A stretch of 64,000 nt of DNA from UBA10329 sp964500205 (GTDB lineage: Bacteria; Bacteroidota; Bacteroidia; UBA10329). Below, one piece after another: positions 45,944-55,432 of this stretch (position 1 is the stretch's first letter; each line of letters starts with the position of its first letter). Under the pieces are notes generated by a model. The model was not told the origin of the DNA. It worked only from the letters and a program-made list of their open reading frames with translations, and ran no database searches. Made by a program: the position numbers and the translations under genes. The DNA is taken from the NCBI GenBank assembly GCA_964500205.1, contig CAZCNS010000010.1:99557-163556 (forward strand), given 5' to 3'.

Positions 45944-46512
45944 GCGTACTGTTCGGCTGGTTCGTTACGGGACACACTGGCTGTGAAAGTGAAGAAAGCA
46001 TGGTGTTCATCCACCGGATGAAACTCGAACCGCACGGGATTGCCTGACTTGCGCACCATGTCGATGAATCCGAGCCCACCGCCTCCGCGCTCTGAGCGTT
46101 CGTCCGTTGCAAGTACCGATCTGTACAGCTCTCTGAGGCGGTCTGCGGACAGCCCGTTGATCTCCTGAATGCGCTGACTGAGCTGCTGCACCTTGTCCTT
46201 CACCACATAATTGCCGCCACTCACCTCGTATCCTGCTTCCGTGGCCCTCACCATGAACACACTGGAACGGTCCGGGAGCGGAAAACCACAGGATGCATGC
46301 TTACGGGGCACGGGGTGGTGAAACAGATTGTGCAGGCACTCCACGAGCACATTGTACACCTTGCGCCTTACACGTGGTGGTTCCTCGCACGATGTCATGT
46401 AGCCCTCTACCGCTTCGAGAGCGCCTGAGGTGAGCTGCGGTGTCACACTTCCCTTATAAGAGAGCACCACCCTGTGTTGTTCCAGTTGCTGGTGAAGCGA
46501 GAATGACTCCAT
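45940..46512 (-). CDS. SiaB-family protein kinase (DUF6272)
   Basis: 190 residues from ATG 46512 (the longer frame adds 19 residues). It has the GHKL-type pattern of this family: LSYKGSVTPQLTSGALEAVE, VYNVLVECLHNLFHH (N-box), GNYVVKDKVQQLSQRI, and GGGGLGFIDMVRKSGNPVRF (G-box). Proposed to phosphorylate the adjacent SiaC-like protein; the two SpoIIE phosphatases of the window would oppose it. A weak -7 box lies at about 46569-46576. Confidence 0.87.
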   Translation of the reverse strand: MESFSLHQQLEQHRVVLSYKGSVTPQLTSGALEAVEGYMTSCEEPPRVRRKVYNVLVECLHNLFHHPVPRKHASCGFPLPDRSSVFMVRATEAGYEVSGGNYVVKDKVQQLSQRIQEINGLSADRLRELYRSVLATDERSERGGGGLGFIDMVRKSGNPVRFEFHPVDEHHAFFTFTASVSRNEPAEQYA

Positions 46513-46660
46513 TGGCGTGAGCTGATACCTGTGCTGGCGGTATTTACATGACCGACACAGACTCATCACAAAGGTCGGTGAGACCTCACGAAGCAGAAAT
46601 AGACACTTAATGCCTATTGCGGCTGCTGAGAATAACCACTACCGCACCAACGCGGGGGCA

Positions 46661-49027
46661 TCAAAGCTTCAGCCACCTCTGCGAGCTGCGGCCTCCGTCC
46701 GACTCCAGCAACACGAGGTAAAGGCCGCTCGGAAGGTGACCCAGATCGAATGTGGCGCCATCGGATGCAGGCTCGATCCAGCGTTGCAGCAAGGATTGCC
46801 CAGTGGCCGAGAGCAGGGTCAACATGGCACCTTGCGCTCCTGCTTTTGGGAAACGAAGGGTCAACAGACCGTCCGAAGGATTGGGCATGAGCATGAAGTC
46901 CCGGCCGGCCAGCGCGGTTTCGATGCCCACATTGAGGGTCTCCTCAAGGCCCACCACCCCCACATCGTCTATGTAGATGCCATCCTCACGCACAGACTGA
47001 TCGCTGGTGAGGCTGAAACGGAACCACACCGGGCCGCCAACATAGTCTCCGAGGTCCATCTGCTCCTGCACCCAACCCGACTGAAAACCATCAAACAGCG
47101 GTTGGCCCTCGTCCTGATTGGCATTGCCCGTTACGGTGTAAGTACCGCAGAGCGGCTGGTAGTTCACCCCATCGGACGAGGCGCTGACCTGCGCGTAGTC
47201 CCAGCCCTTCTCGATCTCCCAGCGGGCATGAAAACGGAGCACGGCTGAGGACATGCCGCTGAGGTCCACGGGCTGCGCGGTGCTCACCTGCCTGAAGCTG
47301 CTATTGGGATAGTCGCCATTAGGGGAGTCGGTGATGGACGTGGGGGCCGAGACGAAATAGGTCTGCGTGAGGCCCCATGTGCTGTTGCCCAACCAATCGG
47401 AAGTGGGCTGCGAATTGTTGCTGAACACCTGGACAGACTGGCCGAACACCCGCTCCACCGTATCGGTAACGGTGTAGGTACCGTTGTCGAGCAGCCAGAC
47501 GTAGGACACCACATCTCCCACCGCGAGCGATGGCTGCAAGGTGAAGGCCACCGAATCGGTGACCACATCACCGATGCCCAACCCCTGATGCACATTGGCC
47601 CCGCCCACGGATGCGAACCCTTGCAGCGGCTGCACGGATACGGTGTAGGTGCCTTGCTGCCAACCTGCACGCTGCAGGTCGTAGCGCAGATGACCCGATG
47701 CGGGCAAGGCCAGCGACTGCCTATCCGTAAGGAGACCATGCACCGTGGCGCTGAGTGCCAGCCGCAGGTTGAGGTTCACATTCTCCACGCAGAGGGGAAT
47801 GATGCGGTCCTGACCGGGCCAGAAACCATCGCTGTCATCGCCCACCTCGCAGGTCATGGCGTAGATGGGTGGCCGTGTGGTGGTAAGCTCACCATAGGCC
47901 CAGTCGTCAGAGTCGCCAGCGGCAGGGTAGAGCAGCGAGCTCTGTTGGTTCAGGTAGCCGTTATCGGCCACCATCATGTCGGTGATGCGCAGGAAGCTGA
48001 GGTGGTCATCACATTGCACCGCATCGGTATAACCCCAAGGGAAAAGCAGCATATCGGCATAGCTGTGAAAGTTGACATTGGTGACGAACTGATGCTCATC
48101 TGCAAACCACTCCATCGCCTGCACCTCCGGCTCGGACATGGGAAAGGGGCCGCGATAGACATCGGAGCTGCCGTTGGCAGAGGTGCCCGCACCGCCCCAT
48201 GCCACGCTGTAGTTGCGGTTGAGATCCACACCGAAGGTGCCATTGCCGTTGTTGCGCCTGTTCTTGCGCCACATGCCGCCCCCATCGGGGTTGGTCACCT
48301 CATTGTAAATGTATCCGTCAGGGTTGAGCATCGGGATGAAGTACATCTCCGTGTGGTCCACCGCCTCAGTGATGAGCGGGTCCTGACCATAGTTCTCGAG
48401 CACATGGTACATGTAGAAGATAAGCTGGCTGAGCGACACCGCCTCGCGGGCATGGTGCAGTGCGGTGTAGAGCACGGCAGGTTCCGGTTCATCGGTCTGC
48501 GCATTGTCGGAGATGCGCACCCAGTAAATGGGCCTGCCCTCGAAGGTGAGGAAATCGCCCACGGGCTGCCGCGCTGTGATGAGTTGCGGGTAGAGCGCAG
48601 CCATGTTGTCGAGGTGCCATAGGAACTCGTCATAGGTGAAAAAACCGGCCATGCTTCCGAGTTCAAAACCCTGAGGCACCTCGATGCTGCCGCCATCGCC
48701 ACATGCGTCTGCCGCTGCGGCCTTCACCGGGGCTGCTGCCGTCTGTTCGCCACGCAGGGCATAGAACCGCTCCATGTCCTCTTGGAGGATGTCCACTTGA
48801 AGCCCGGCCTCGCGCACCAGCCGCACCTCATCATCTCGAAGGTCGGTGACCAATGCATCGTGCTTGCGCAGACCGTGGTCGGCTGCTACCGGCAGGGAAT
48901 GGAGCAATCGTCTGGCCTCGTCATCGGGCAGTGCTATGTTCACTTTGTGATACACCTGCTGCGCTGCCGAGGTAAGGGTCATGGCGGCCAGTGCAATGGG
49001 AAGGATGAACCCTTTTGCTCTTTTCAT
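46661..49027 (-). CDS. Secreted M14 zinc carboxypeptidase with T9SS type A domain
   Basis: 788 residues from ATG 49027. Signal peptide (GFILPIALAAMTLTSAAQ), propeptide, then the M14 domain: zinc ligands in TALHHAREAVSLSQL (HxxE) and NVNFHSYADMLLFPWGY (His), substrate site DLNRNYSVAWGG, catalytic Glu in AMTCEVGDDSDGFWP. A beta-rich region and a C-terminal sorting domain (MLMPNPSDGLLTLRFP ... LPSGLYLVLLESDG, ending RWLKL) follow. Likely degrades peptides outside the cell. GC-rich, as is the divergent protease gene. Confidence 0.93.
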   Translation of the reverse strand: MKRAKGFILPIALAAMTLTSAAQQVYHKVNIALPDDEARRLLHSLPVAADHGLRKHDALVTDLRDDEVRLVREAGLQVDILQEDMERFYALRGEQTAAAPVKAAAADACGDGGSIEVPQGFELGSMAGFFTYDEFLWHLDNMAALYPQLITARQPVGDFLTFEGRPIYWVRISDNAQTDEPEPAVLYTALHHAREAVSLSQLIFYMYHVLENYGQDPLITEAVDHTEMYFIPMLNPDGYIYNEVTNPDGGGMWRKNRRNNGNGTFGVDLNRNYSVAWGGAGTSANGSSDVYRGPFPMSEPEVQAMEWFADEHQFVTNVNFHSYADMLLFPWGYTDAVQCDDHLSFLRITDMMVADNGYLNQQSSLLYPAAGDSDDWAYGELTTTRPPIYAMTCEVGDDSDGFWPGQDRIIPLCVENVNLNLRLALSATVHGLLTDRQSLALPASGHLRYDLQRAGWQQGTYTVSVQPLQGFASVGGANVHQGLGIGDVVTDSVAFTLQPSLAVGDVVSYVWLLDNGTYTVTDTVERVFGQSVQVFSNNSQPTSDWLGNSTWGLTQTYFVSAPTSITDSPNGDYPNSSFRQVSTAQPVDLSGMSSAVLRFHARWEIEKGWDYAQVSASSDGVNYQPLCGTYTVTGNANQDEGQPLFDGFQSGWVQEQMDLGDYVGGPVWFRFSLTSDQSVREDGIYIDDVGVVGLEETLNVGIETALAGRDFMLMPNPSDGLLTLRFPKAGAQGAMLTLLSATGQSLLQRWIEPASDGATFDLGHLPSGLYLVLLESDGGRSSQRWLKL

Positions 49028-49390
49028 GTTGGGAGGATGTGCCGCAAAGTTCACCGATACATCGCAGCCCCAACGACCCGAAGAGGACGTATCGGCATCT
49101 GTGCAGGATACGCTTCGGGCGGGACGCTGCCGCCACCATGCACGGATCCCACCTGATTCAACACCCGTATCACGCCAAAGGCATTGTTCAACAACGGTTT
49201 GCAAATTCCCTGAATGGCCTTTCGTGCTTAGGGGCAGACCCGATGTCCTTCAGGAAATGATGCTTGAACATCAATACCGACCTCCACAAATGGCGTTTTC
49301 AGCCATCACAGACGTTCACAATCCGTCAAACCGCGCAAGATGATTCTGCGAGATTTGGCGCACCAAAAATTCAGACCAAACCATTTCACC
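49028..49390. other. Divergent intergenic region between the two peptidase genes
   Basis: 363 bp between two divergent exported peptidases. No gene is seen. Near-matches to the -7 consensus are GAACTTTG (minus, about 49044-49051) for the M14 gene and GAGATTTG (plus, 49350-49357) for the S1 gene; each has one mismatch. Probably two weak or regulated promoters. Confidence 0.4.
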
Positions 49391-52279
49391 ATGATACACC
49401 GTCTTCTACTCATGCTGTTGCTTGTGCCCACCGCCCTGCTTGGGCAGGTATCGCACGGAGGCATACCGATGAGCTACAGCATCCCGATCCTGCGAGATGT
49501 GGCCGCTCCTACCCTTCGGCCTATGGGTTTCAATGCGCAGGAAGTGGCAGATGAGGATGCCGTGAACGATGCCCTGGGCCAGGCTCCCCGGTTCGCAGTG
49601 CTGCTGCCTGCGGGCTACACCCTTCAGAACAGTGGCGAATGGACCAGTGTGAAAGGCGGCCGCGTGTGGCGTCTCCGCATCGAGACCAACACTGCACAGG
49701 CCCTCACCCTGATGTTCGATGCCTTCCGCATCCCGGAGGGCGGGCGGGTGTTCGTGTTCAATGACGAGCGCACGCACTTCATCGGTTCATTCAACCATCT
49801 GAACAACGAGGACGGGGGAAACTATGCCACCCAGCACGTATTCGGCAACGCGGTGACCGTGGAATACTTCGAGCCTGCCCATGCCACAGGCCAAGGCGTG
49901 ATAGAGATAGGACAGGTGGGTCACTGCTACCGCATGGTGCTGGACGAGGAGGCCGATGCAGCCGCTGGCCTGCGCGGTGGCGACCCCTGTCAGGTGGATG
50001 TGAACTGCTCCCCGGAGGGCAACAACTGGCAGGACGAGAAGCGCGGAGTGGTGCGCATAGCAGTAGTGTCGGGCTTCTCGCAAGGCTGGTGCTCGGCTTC
50101 TATGGTGAACAACACGGCCCAGAACTGCCGCAACTTCGTGCTCACGGCCCTGCACTGCGGGGAGAACTCATCTGCCAACAACTTCGGGCAGTACGTTTTC
50201 TATTTCAACTACGAGCGGCCGGGCTGCGGCACGGGCACAGCCTCACAGGCCCAGAGCATGACGGGCTGCGTGAAGCGTGCCGACAGCGATGACGGAGGCG
50301 GCAACAGCGGCTCGGACTACATGCTGCTGGAGCTCAACAGCAATCCGCCATCGGCCTACAATGTCTACTACAACGGCTGGAACCGCCAGAACGTGGCCAG
50401 CCCCAGCGGTGTGAGCATCCACCACCCTGCGGGCGGGCGCAAGAAGGTGAGCACCTACACCACCGCCCTGCAGAGCACCCAGTGGGGCAGCGCATCGGGC
50501 TCGCACTGGCGGGTGTTCTGGTCGGCCACGCCCAACGGGCACGGTGTGACCGAGGGCGGCTCCTCCGGCTCGCCCATCTTCAACAATGCGGGCCTCATCG
50601 TGGGCACGCTCACTGGAGGCGGCTCCTTCTGCAGCTCGCCCAACAGCCCCGACCAGTACGGCAAGATGTCCTACCACTGGACCAGCAACCCCGGTGACGA
50701 CCTCAGCGTGTGGCTCGACCCGGTGAACAGCGGGGTGACCAGCCTTGCCGGTACCTACGCCCCTTGCACCCCGCCTGTGCAGTATGACGGTGCGGTGACA
50801 GCAGTGGTGGCTCCGGCCGGGTCCATCTGCGCCACATCGGTGACCCCGGTGGTCACCATTCGCAACCTCGGCAGCGTGACGCTGACCTCCCTGCGCCTCA
50901 CCTACAACATCGATGGCGGTGCCAACCAGATATTCAACTGGAGCGGAAGCCTTGCCACCAATGCCACTGCCAGCGTGACACTGCCCGTGATCAACGGCAT
51001 CGCACCGGGTGCACATGTGTTCAATGTGACCTCCAGCCTGCCTAACGGACAGACCGATGCCAACGCGGCCAACAACAGCCGCACCAGCAATTTCACCATA
51101 GTGAACGCAGACAGCTACGTGACCCTGCGGCTGCTGACGGACGACTACGGAGCGGAGACCACTTGGACCCTCACCCAGAGCGGGGGCGGCACCGTGGCAT
51201 CGGGCGGGCCCTACACCACAGGCACCATCGGCTACATAGAGCAGGAACTGTGCGTGCAGAGCGGGCAGTGCTACACCTTCACCATCAACGACTCGGAGGG
51301 TGACGGCATCTGCTGCGAATACGGGGTAGGCAACTACGCCCTGGGCGATGCAGGCGGATTCAGCATCTGGACAGGTGCGGCCTTTGCGGCCTCGGAGCAG
51401 GTGCAGTTCTGCGTCCCGGCCGCTGGGGCTGCGCAGTGCGACACGGTCTATGCGCCCTTCTCCACCGCAGCATCGGGTTTCACCATCTACACCAACCCCA
51501 ACGGAGGCTACATAGCGGGCAGCAACAGTTTCGGTGATGTGGCCAAGGCACAGGCCTTCTCCGCCCCATCGGGCAGCTTCGAAATGGCAGGGGTGGCCTA
51601 CTGGACGGCCGCCAAGGCCAACGGTGGGGCATCCGTGGCGGTGAACCTTTATGACCTCAACGGCCCGGGCGTGACCACCGCAGGCAATGTGAACAACGCC
51701 CCCGGTGCCATACTCGCCACGGCCAATGTGCCGCTGACAAGGGTGGACACATCGGGATTCATCAACTACGTGGCCTTCGCCACTCCGGTGGCCATCAATG
51801 CCGCCTATGCCGTAGGGCTGGACTTCGCCACCTTCGGGGCCAACGACCAGATAGGCATCGTGACCAATCTGGACGGTGACGCGGGCAATGCCGAACGCTC
51901 TTGGGAGAAATGGAGCGACAACACGTGGCACACCATGGATGCGGGCTGGAACAGCAACTCGGACGGCAAGTTCGACCTGGGCATCTTCCCGGTGCTGTGC
52001 CCCGCGGTGATCACCGGGGTGCCGGCCCAGGAGCTGCATCACCTCATGGTGTTCCCCAACCCGTCCGAGGGGCTGCTGAACATAGGCCATGTGCTCAATG
52101 CCGAGGGCGATGCCCGCATAGAGGTGCTCACGGCCACAGGCCAGAGCGTGTACAGCAAGGCGGTGACCCACGGTGCGGGCCAGACCACCATAGACCTGAG
52201 CGGAGAGGCCGCTGGCATCTACCTCGTGCGCATGCAGACCCCGCAGGGCAGCCTGGTGCGCAGGTGGGTGAAGCATTGA
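49391..52279 (+). CDS. Secreted lysyl-endopeptidase-like serine protease with T9SS type A domain
   Basis: 962 residues from ATG 49391 (an upstream in-frame Met lies before the signal peptide). Signal peptide (LLLMLLLVPTALLGQ), prodomain, then a trypsin-fold domain of the Achromobacter protease I type: His in NFVLTALHCGENS, Asp in SGSDYMLLELN, Ser in TEGGSSGSPIFNNAGL. Then a CARDB-like domain, a beta domain with DSEGDGICCEYG, a jelly roll, and the sorting domain FPNPSEGLLNIGHVLNA ending RRWVKH. The final 239 bp are repeated exactly at 61713-61951. Confidence 0.93.
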   Translation: MIHRLLLMLLLVPTALLGQVSHGGIPMSYSIPILRDVAAPTLRPMGFNAQEVADEDAVNDALGQAPRFAVLLPAGYTLQNSGEWTSVKGGRVWRLRIETNTAQALTLMFDAFRIPEGGRVFVFNDERTHFIGSFNHLNNEDGGNYATQHVFGNAVTVEYFEPAHATGQGVIEIGQVGHCYRMVLDEEADAAAGLRGGDPCQVDVNCSPEGNNWQDEKRGVVRIAVVSGFSQGWCSASMVNNTAQNCRNFVLTALHCGENSSANNFGQYVFYFNYERPGCGTGTASQAQSMTGCVKRADSDDGGGNSGSDYMLLELNSNPPSAYNVYYNGWNRQNVASPSGVSIHHPAGGRKKVSTYTTALQSTQWGSASGSHWRVFWSATPNGHGVTEGGSSGSPIFNNAGLIVGTLTGGGSFCSSPNSPDQYGKMSYHWTSNPGDDLSVWLDPVNSGVTSLAGTYAPCTPPVQYDGAVTAVVAPAGSICATSVTPVVTIRNLGSVTLTSLRLTYNIDGGANQIFNWSGSLATNATASVTLPVINGIAPGAHVFNVTSSLPNGQTDANAANNSRTSNFTIVNADSYVTLRLLTDDYGAETTWTLTQSGGGTVASGGPYTTGTIGYIEQELCVQSGQCYTFTINDSEGDGICCEYGVGNYALGDAGGFSIWTGAAFAASEQVQFCVPAAGAAQCDTVYAPFSTAASGFTIYTNPNGGYIAGSNSFGDVAKAQAFSAPSGSFEMAGVAYWTAAKANGGASVAVNLYDLNGPGVTTAGNVNNAPGAILATANVPLTRVDTSGFINYVAFATPVAINAAYAVGLDFATFGANDQIGIVTNLDGDAGNAERSWEKWSDNTWHTMDAGWNSNSDGKFDLGIFPVLCPAVITGVPAQELHHLMVFPNPSEGLLNIGHVLNAEGDARIEVLTATGQSVYSKAVTHGAGQTTIDLSGEAAGIYLVRMQTPQGSLVRRWVKH
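52041..52279 (+). repeat. 239-bp perfect direct repeat, copy 1 (3' end of protease gene)
   Basis: From ACCTCATGGT to the TGA stop, this codes for the whole C-terminal sorting domain. It matches 61713-61951 base for base by my reading. The bases on either side differ. Confidence 0.95.
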
Positions 52280-52376
52280 TGCTCACCGGGTTATCATACG
52301 AGAATCGGTTTTCCGCGATTGCCAAGGAGTTTTCTTAGATAAATTCCACAGGGTCTTATTACTATCAACCAGCTGA

Positions 52377-52991
52377 GTGTCGTTTCCTTTGAGTTGTAAG
52401 AGCATACTTATAGTTGAAGATGAAGTAATTCCAGCGAACTATGTCAAGGAGCTACTTCAACTAAATGGATATACTGTAGGTGGTATCGCCAGAGATTTTC
52501 AGTCAGGTGCTCGCTTATTTGTGGTTCTTCAACCCGAACTCATACTCTGTGATATCCGCATTGAGGGTAGTAGGACAGGCATTGACCTGGCACGGGAACT
52601 GCGGACCAAAGGACCGTTCAAACTCATTTACCTTACCGCGTTTGGAGACGAGGCCATGCTGCGGGCTGCACAGAAGACAAAGCCAGACCAATACCTTTTG
52701 AAACCGTATTCGGATGAGCAACTATTGGCAAGTGTAAAGCTGACGTTATTAGACGCTGACAGAGGGAATGATACCTTTAACTTGCAAAAGAAACTGAATG
52801 AGCTAACGGAGCGGGAGTTGGATATTGTGCGGGAATTGGTCAATGGTTCGGATAGCCAACAGATAGCGGCCAAGTTCTTTATATCCAAGAATACAGTAGA
52901 TACGCACCGCAGAAACATCCTACTGAAACTGGATTTCAGCAGTACCATGGAATTGGTCATTCATCTACTTAAACACAACGTTGCGCTGTAG
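52377..52991 (+). CDS. LuxR-type response regulator
   Basis: 204 residues from GTG. REC domain with ILIVEDEV, Asp59 in LILCDIRIEGSRTGID, LTAFGDE and Lys in LLKPYSDE; LuxR HTH with LTERELDIVRELVNGSDSQQ and KNTVDTHRRNILLKLDF. It overlaps the sensor kinase gene by 11 bp. The base composition is much more AT-rich than the protease upstream. Its HTH resembles that of the orphan regulator at 55500. Confidence 0.92.
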   Translation: MSFPLSCKSILIVEDEVIPANYVKELLQLNGYTVGGIARDFQSGARLFVVLQPELILCDIRIEGSRTGIDLARELRTKGPFKLIYLTAFGDEAMLRAAQKTKPDQYLLKPYSDEQLLASVKLTLLDADRGNDTFNLQKKLNELTERELDIVRELVNGSDSQQIAAKFFISKNTVDTHRRNILLKLDFSSTMELVIHLLKHNVAL

Positions 52992-54747
52992 GTCTGTAAA
53001 GCGGGTGTGGCAGCTTGGGTACTTATGCTGTTCAATGCTGACGGTAGTGGTGGTTTCTACCGTTTATGCCGAATCACCTGCCATAACCGCAGATGAGGCA
53101 TGGGAGTATTTACAGCTTTCCGATAACTTCACTTACAATCGTTCCGACTCGGCACTTTGGGCCAGTTTAAAGGCACTGGAGCTTGCCAAGCAGACAGATG
53201 ACCTCGAACTTCTTTCAAAGGCACATCGCTCGGCAAGTATTGCCTTTGGCGATATGGGACTTTACAACGAAGCCATTGAGCAGGCTTACATTGCCATTGG
53301 GCTGATTGAGAAGAACGAACTGAACGATGCCGAAAAGCGCATTGCAGACTGCTACTACAGCTTGGCGTGGTTTTACACCTATTTGGAAGACACTGAGAAG
53401 CCCTTGCCACTTTTTCACCGTGCGTTATCATTTTCTAAACGCGTTTTACCCGCAGATTCTGCTGGCATGGCCAACAGCTACCATGCGCTTGGTGCGTACC
53501 ATTACTTGTATAGTTTAGAAATGGACAGTGCCATTTTCTACCTCTCCAAGGCGGTGGATGGGTACGCCAAACTGAACGCAAGCGCAGAGGAAATGCTGCA
53601 GGTATTGGTAGAGCTGGTAAATGCCTATTATCTGAAACCCGATATCGGAAAAGGCGATTCCATTTTGACAGAACTGCGGCTTTTTAAACCCTCAGAAGCA
53701 TCCGATTATGTACAGAACTACATCCTGTACTTGGAGGGGTTGAGAGCCACGGCAATGGAAGACTATCCGTTGGCAATAGATCGGCTCGAAACGGTTTACA
53801 ATTGGGGCGATACCACCATGCTGTTGCAATCATCGGTTGGCATCAACCTTACCCGAAAACTGATTGAAACCCTTGAAGAAGCAGGCGATTTTGAGAAGGC
53901 ATACCACTACCTGAGCAAGCTGCGCAAGGTAGAGCAGCAAACCATTTACAAAGACCGCCAGCGCACGGCCAAGGCCTTGGAATACAAGCACGAAACGGCC
54001 CGAAAGGAATTGCAGATACGCAACCAGCAGAAACAACTTATGCTGCAACGGTTGGGTATAGCGGCCGCTGTGGTTGTTCTGCTGGTCATTTCCGTGTTGC
54101 TCGTTGCTTTGTATCGCACCAACAAGCGCGTAAAGCAGAAGAACGAGAAAATTGCCATGCTGATGCGAGAGCTACATCATCGCGTAAAGAATAACCTGCA
54201 GACCGTTTCCAGTCTTTTAGGGTTTCAATCCATGCGGTTGAAGGATGCAGATGCCAAGAAGGCCGTAGCCGAAGGTCGCGAACGCTTACGGGCCATGGCG
54301 CTCATACACAACAGACTTTATACGGATGATGATGTGGAGACCATCAACATCAGAGAATACCTTACAGAACTCATCAACGAACTACGGTTGAGTTACGGCA
54401 TGCAGCAAAGTTCAAAGCTCAAAGCAGCTATCGAAGATGCCCAGTTGGATGCCGAAACAGCATTGCCACTGGGGCTTATTGTAAATGAGTTGGTAACCAA
54501 CACCTTCAAGTACGCAAAAGCAGGAAACGAAGGGCTTGTGCTTACCGTATCGCTCGCCAAAGTGGCAGATGCCAGTTGGCAACTGACCATTGCCGATAAT
54601 GGTATAGGGCCAGCAAGCGCCACATCAAGCAACGGAGGCGGTTTTGGGCTTAAGCTGGTAGATATGCTGGTGCAACAGCTCAATGGCACATGGCAGCAGC
54701 AATTCAATACGGGTTATCAAACCACCATCCAGTTCCGCCTGACCTAA
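52981..54747 (+). CDS. TPR sensor kinase of the HisKA_2 type
   Basis: 588 residues, TTG start overlapping the regulator gene (a GTG at 53005 is the alternative). Signal peptide or first TM (LGYLCCSMLTVVVVSTVYA), TPR-like repeats (about 60-320), coiled coil, TM (about 356-378, RLGIAAAVVVLLVISVLLVA), HisKA_2 with His400 in RELHHRVKNNLQTVSSLL, and HATPase with LGLIVNELVTNTFKYA and GGFGLKLV. Such kinases pair with a LuxR regulator, as here. The 42-bp repeat array starts 14 bp after its stop. Confidence 0.92.
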   Translation: MRCRSVKRVWQLGYLCCSMLTVVVVSTVYAESPAITADEAWEYLQLSDNFTYNRSDSALWASLKALELAKQTDDLELLSKAHRSASIAFGDMGLYNEAIEQAYIAIGLIEKNELNDAEKRIADCYYSLAWFYTYLEDTEKPLPLFHRALSFSKRVLPADSAGMANSYHALGAYHYLYSLEMDSAIFYLSKAVDGYAKLNASAEEMLQVLVELVNAYYLKPDIGKGDSILTELRLFKPSEASDYVQNYILYLEGLRATAMEDYPLAIDRLETVYNWGDTTMLLQSSVGINLTRKLIETLEEAGDFEKAYHYLSKLRKVEQQTIYKDRQRTAKALEYKHETARKELQIRNQQKQLMLQRLGIAAAVVVLLVISVLLVALYRTNKRVKQKNEKIAMLMRELHHRVKNNLQTVSSLLGFQSMRLKDADAKKAVAEGRERLRAMALIHNRLYTDDDVETINIREYLTELINELRLSYGMQQSSKLKAAIEDAQLDAETALPLGLIVNELVTNTFKYAKAGNEGLVLTVSLAKVADASWQLTIADNGIGPASATSSNGGGFGLKLVDMLVQQLNGTWQQQFNTGYQTTIQFRLT

Positions 54748-55418
54748 CAACTGCTTTGCCCCACCTCCTTTATTATCGGTGACACGGAACAGGTGTTTTG
54801 CCCCACCTCCTTTGTTGACGGTGGCACGGAACAGTTGCTTTGCCCCACCTCCTTTATTATCGGTGACACGGAACAGGTGTTTTGCCCCACCTCCTTTGTT
54901 GACGGTGGCACGGAACAGTTGTTTTGCCTCACCTCCTTTGTTGTCGGTGTCACGGAACAGTTGTTTTGTCCCGCCTCCTTTATTGTCGGTGGCACCGAGG
55001 AGTTGCTTTGTGCCTCCTCCTTTATTAACGGTGGAACCAAGGAGTTGCTTTGTGCCACCTCCTTTATTGTCGGTGTCACCGAGGAGTTGCCTTGCCCCAC
55101 CTCCTTTATTGTCGGTGCCACCGAGGAGTTGCTCGGTGGCGTACCGAATAAAAGGATTGACACAAAGGAGTTGCTCGGNNNNNNNNNNNNNNNNNNNNNN
55201 NNNNNNNNNNNNNNNNNNNNNNNNNNNNNNNNNNNNNNNNNNNNNNNNNNNNNNNNNNNNNNNNNNNNNNNNNNNNNNAGGAGTTGCTCGGTGGCGTACC
55301 GAATAAAAGGATTGACACAAAGGAGTTGCTCGGAGGCATTCCCAATAAAAGGATTGGCACAAAGGAGTTGCTCGGTGGCAACGCCACTGTTACGGTTGCT
55401 ATTCGGAGCGCAAAAGAC
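54748..55418. repeat. 42-bp tandem minisatellite, interrupted by the gap
   Basis: Units of exactly 42 bp. Nine A-type units have CCTCCTTT at a fixed 42-bp step from 54762-54771 to 55098-55107; the first two are near-identical to the next two, and later ones drift. After about 55135 the unit changes to a B-type (ends ACAAAGGAGTTGCTC), seen on both sides of the N gap, and decays at about 55380. Because 42 is divisible by 3, long open frames appear on both strands; none looks like a real protein. It is the sequence between the kinase stop and the operator at 55433. Confidence 0.9.
55179..55278. other. Assembly gap (100 N)
   Basis: A run of exactly 100 N, the usual scaffold-gap placeholder, flanked by identical B-type units. 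The true number of repeats is unknown. Confidence 0.99.
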
Positions 55419-55432
55419 CACCAGTGCACGAA

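Noticed and set aside
50243..52276. 677-residue minus-strand frame opposite the lysyl-endopeptidase gene
   Set aside because: Common antisense artefact of GC-rich coding DNA; rich in His, Arg, Gly, without domain or signal.
54748..55418. CRISPR array
   Set aside because: Units are joined directly without unique spacers; the whole 42-bp period is conserved. No cas genes are in the window.
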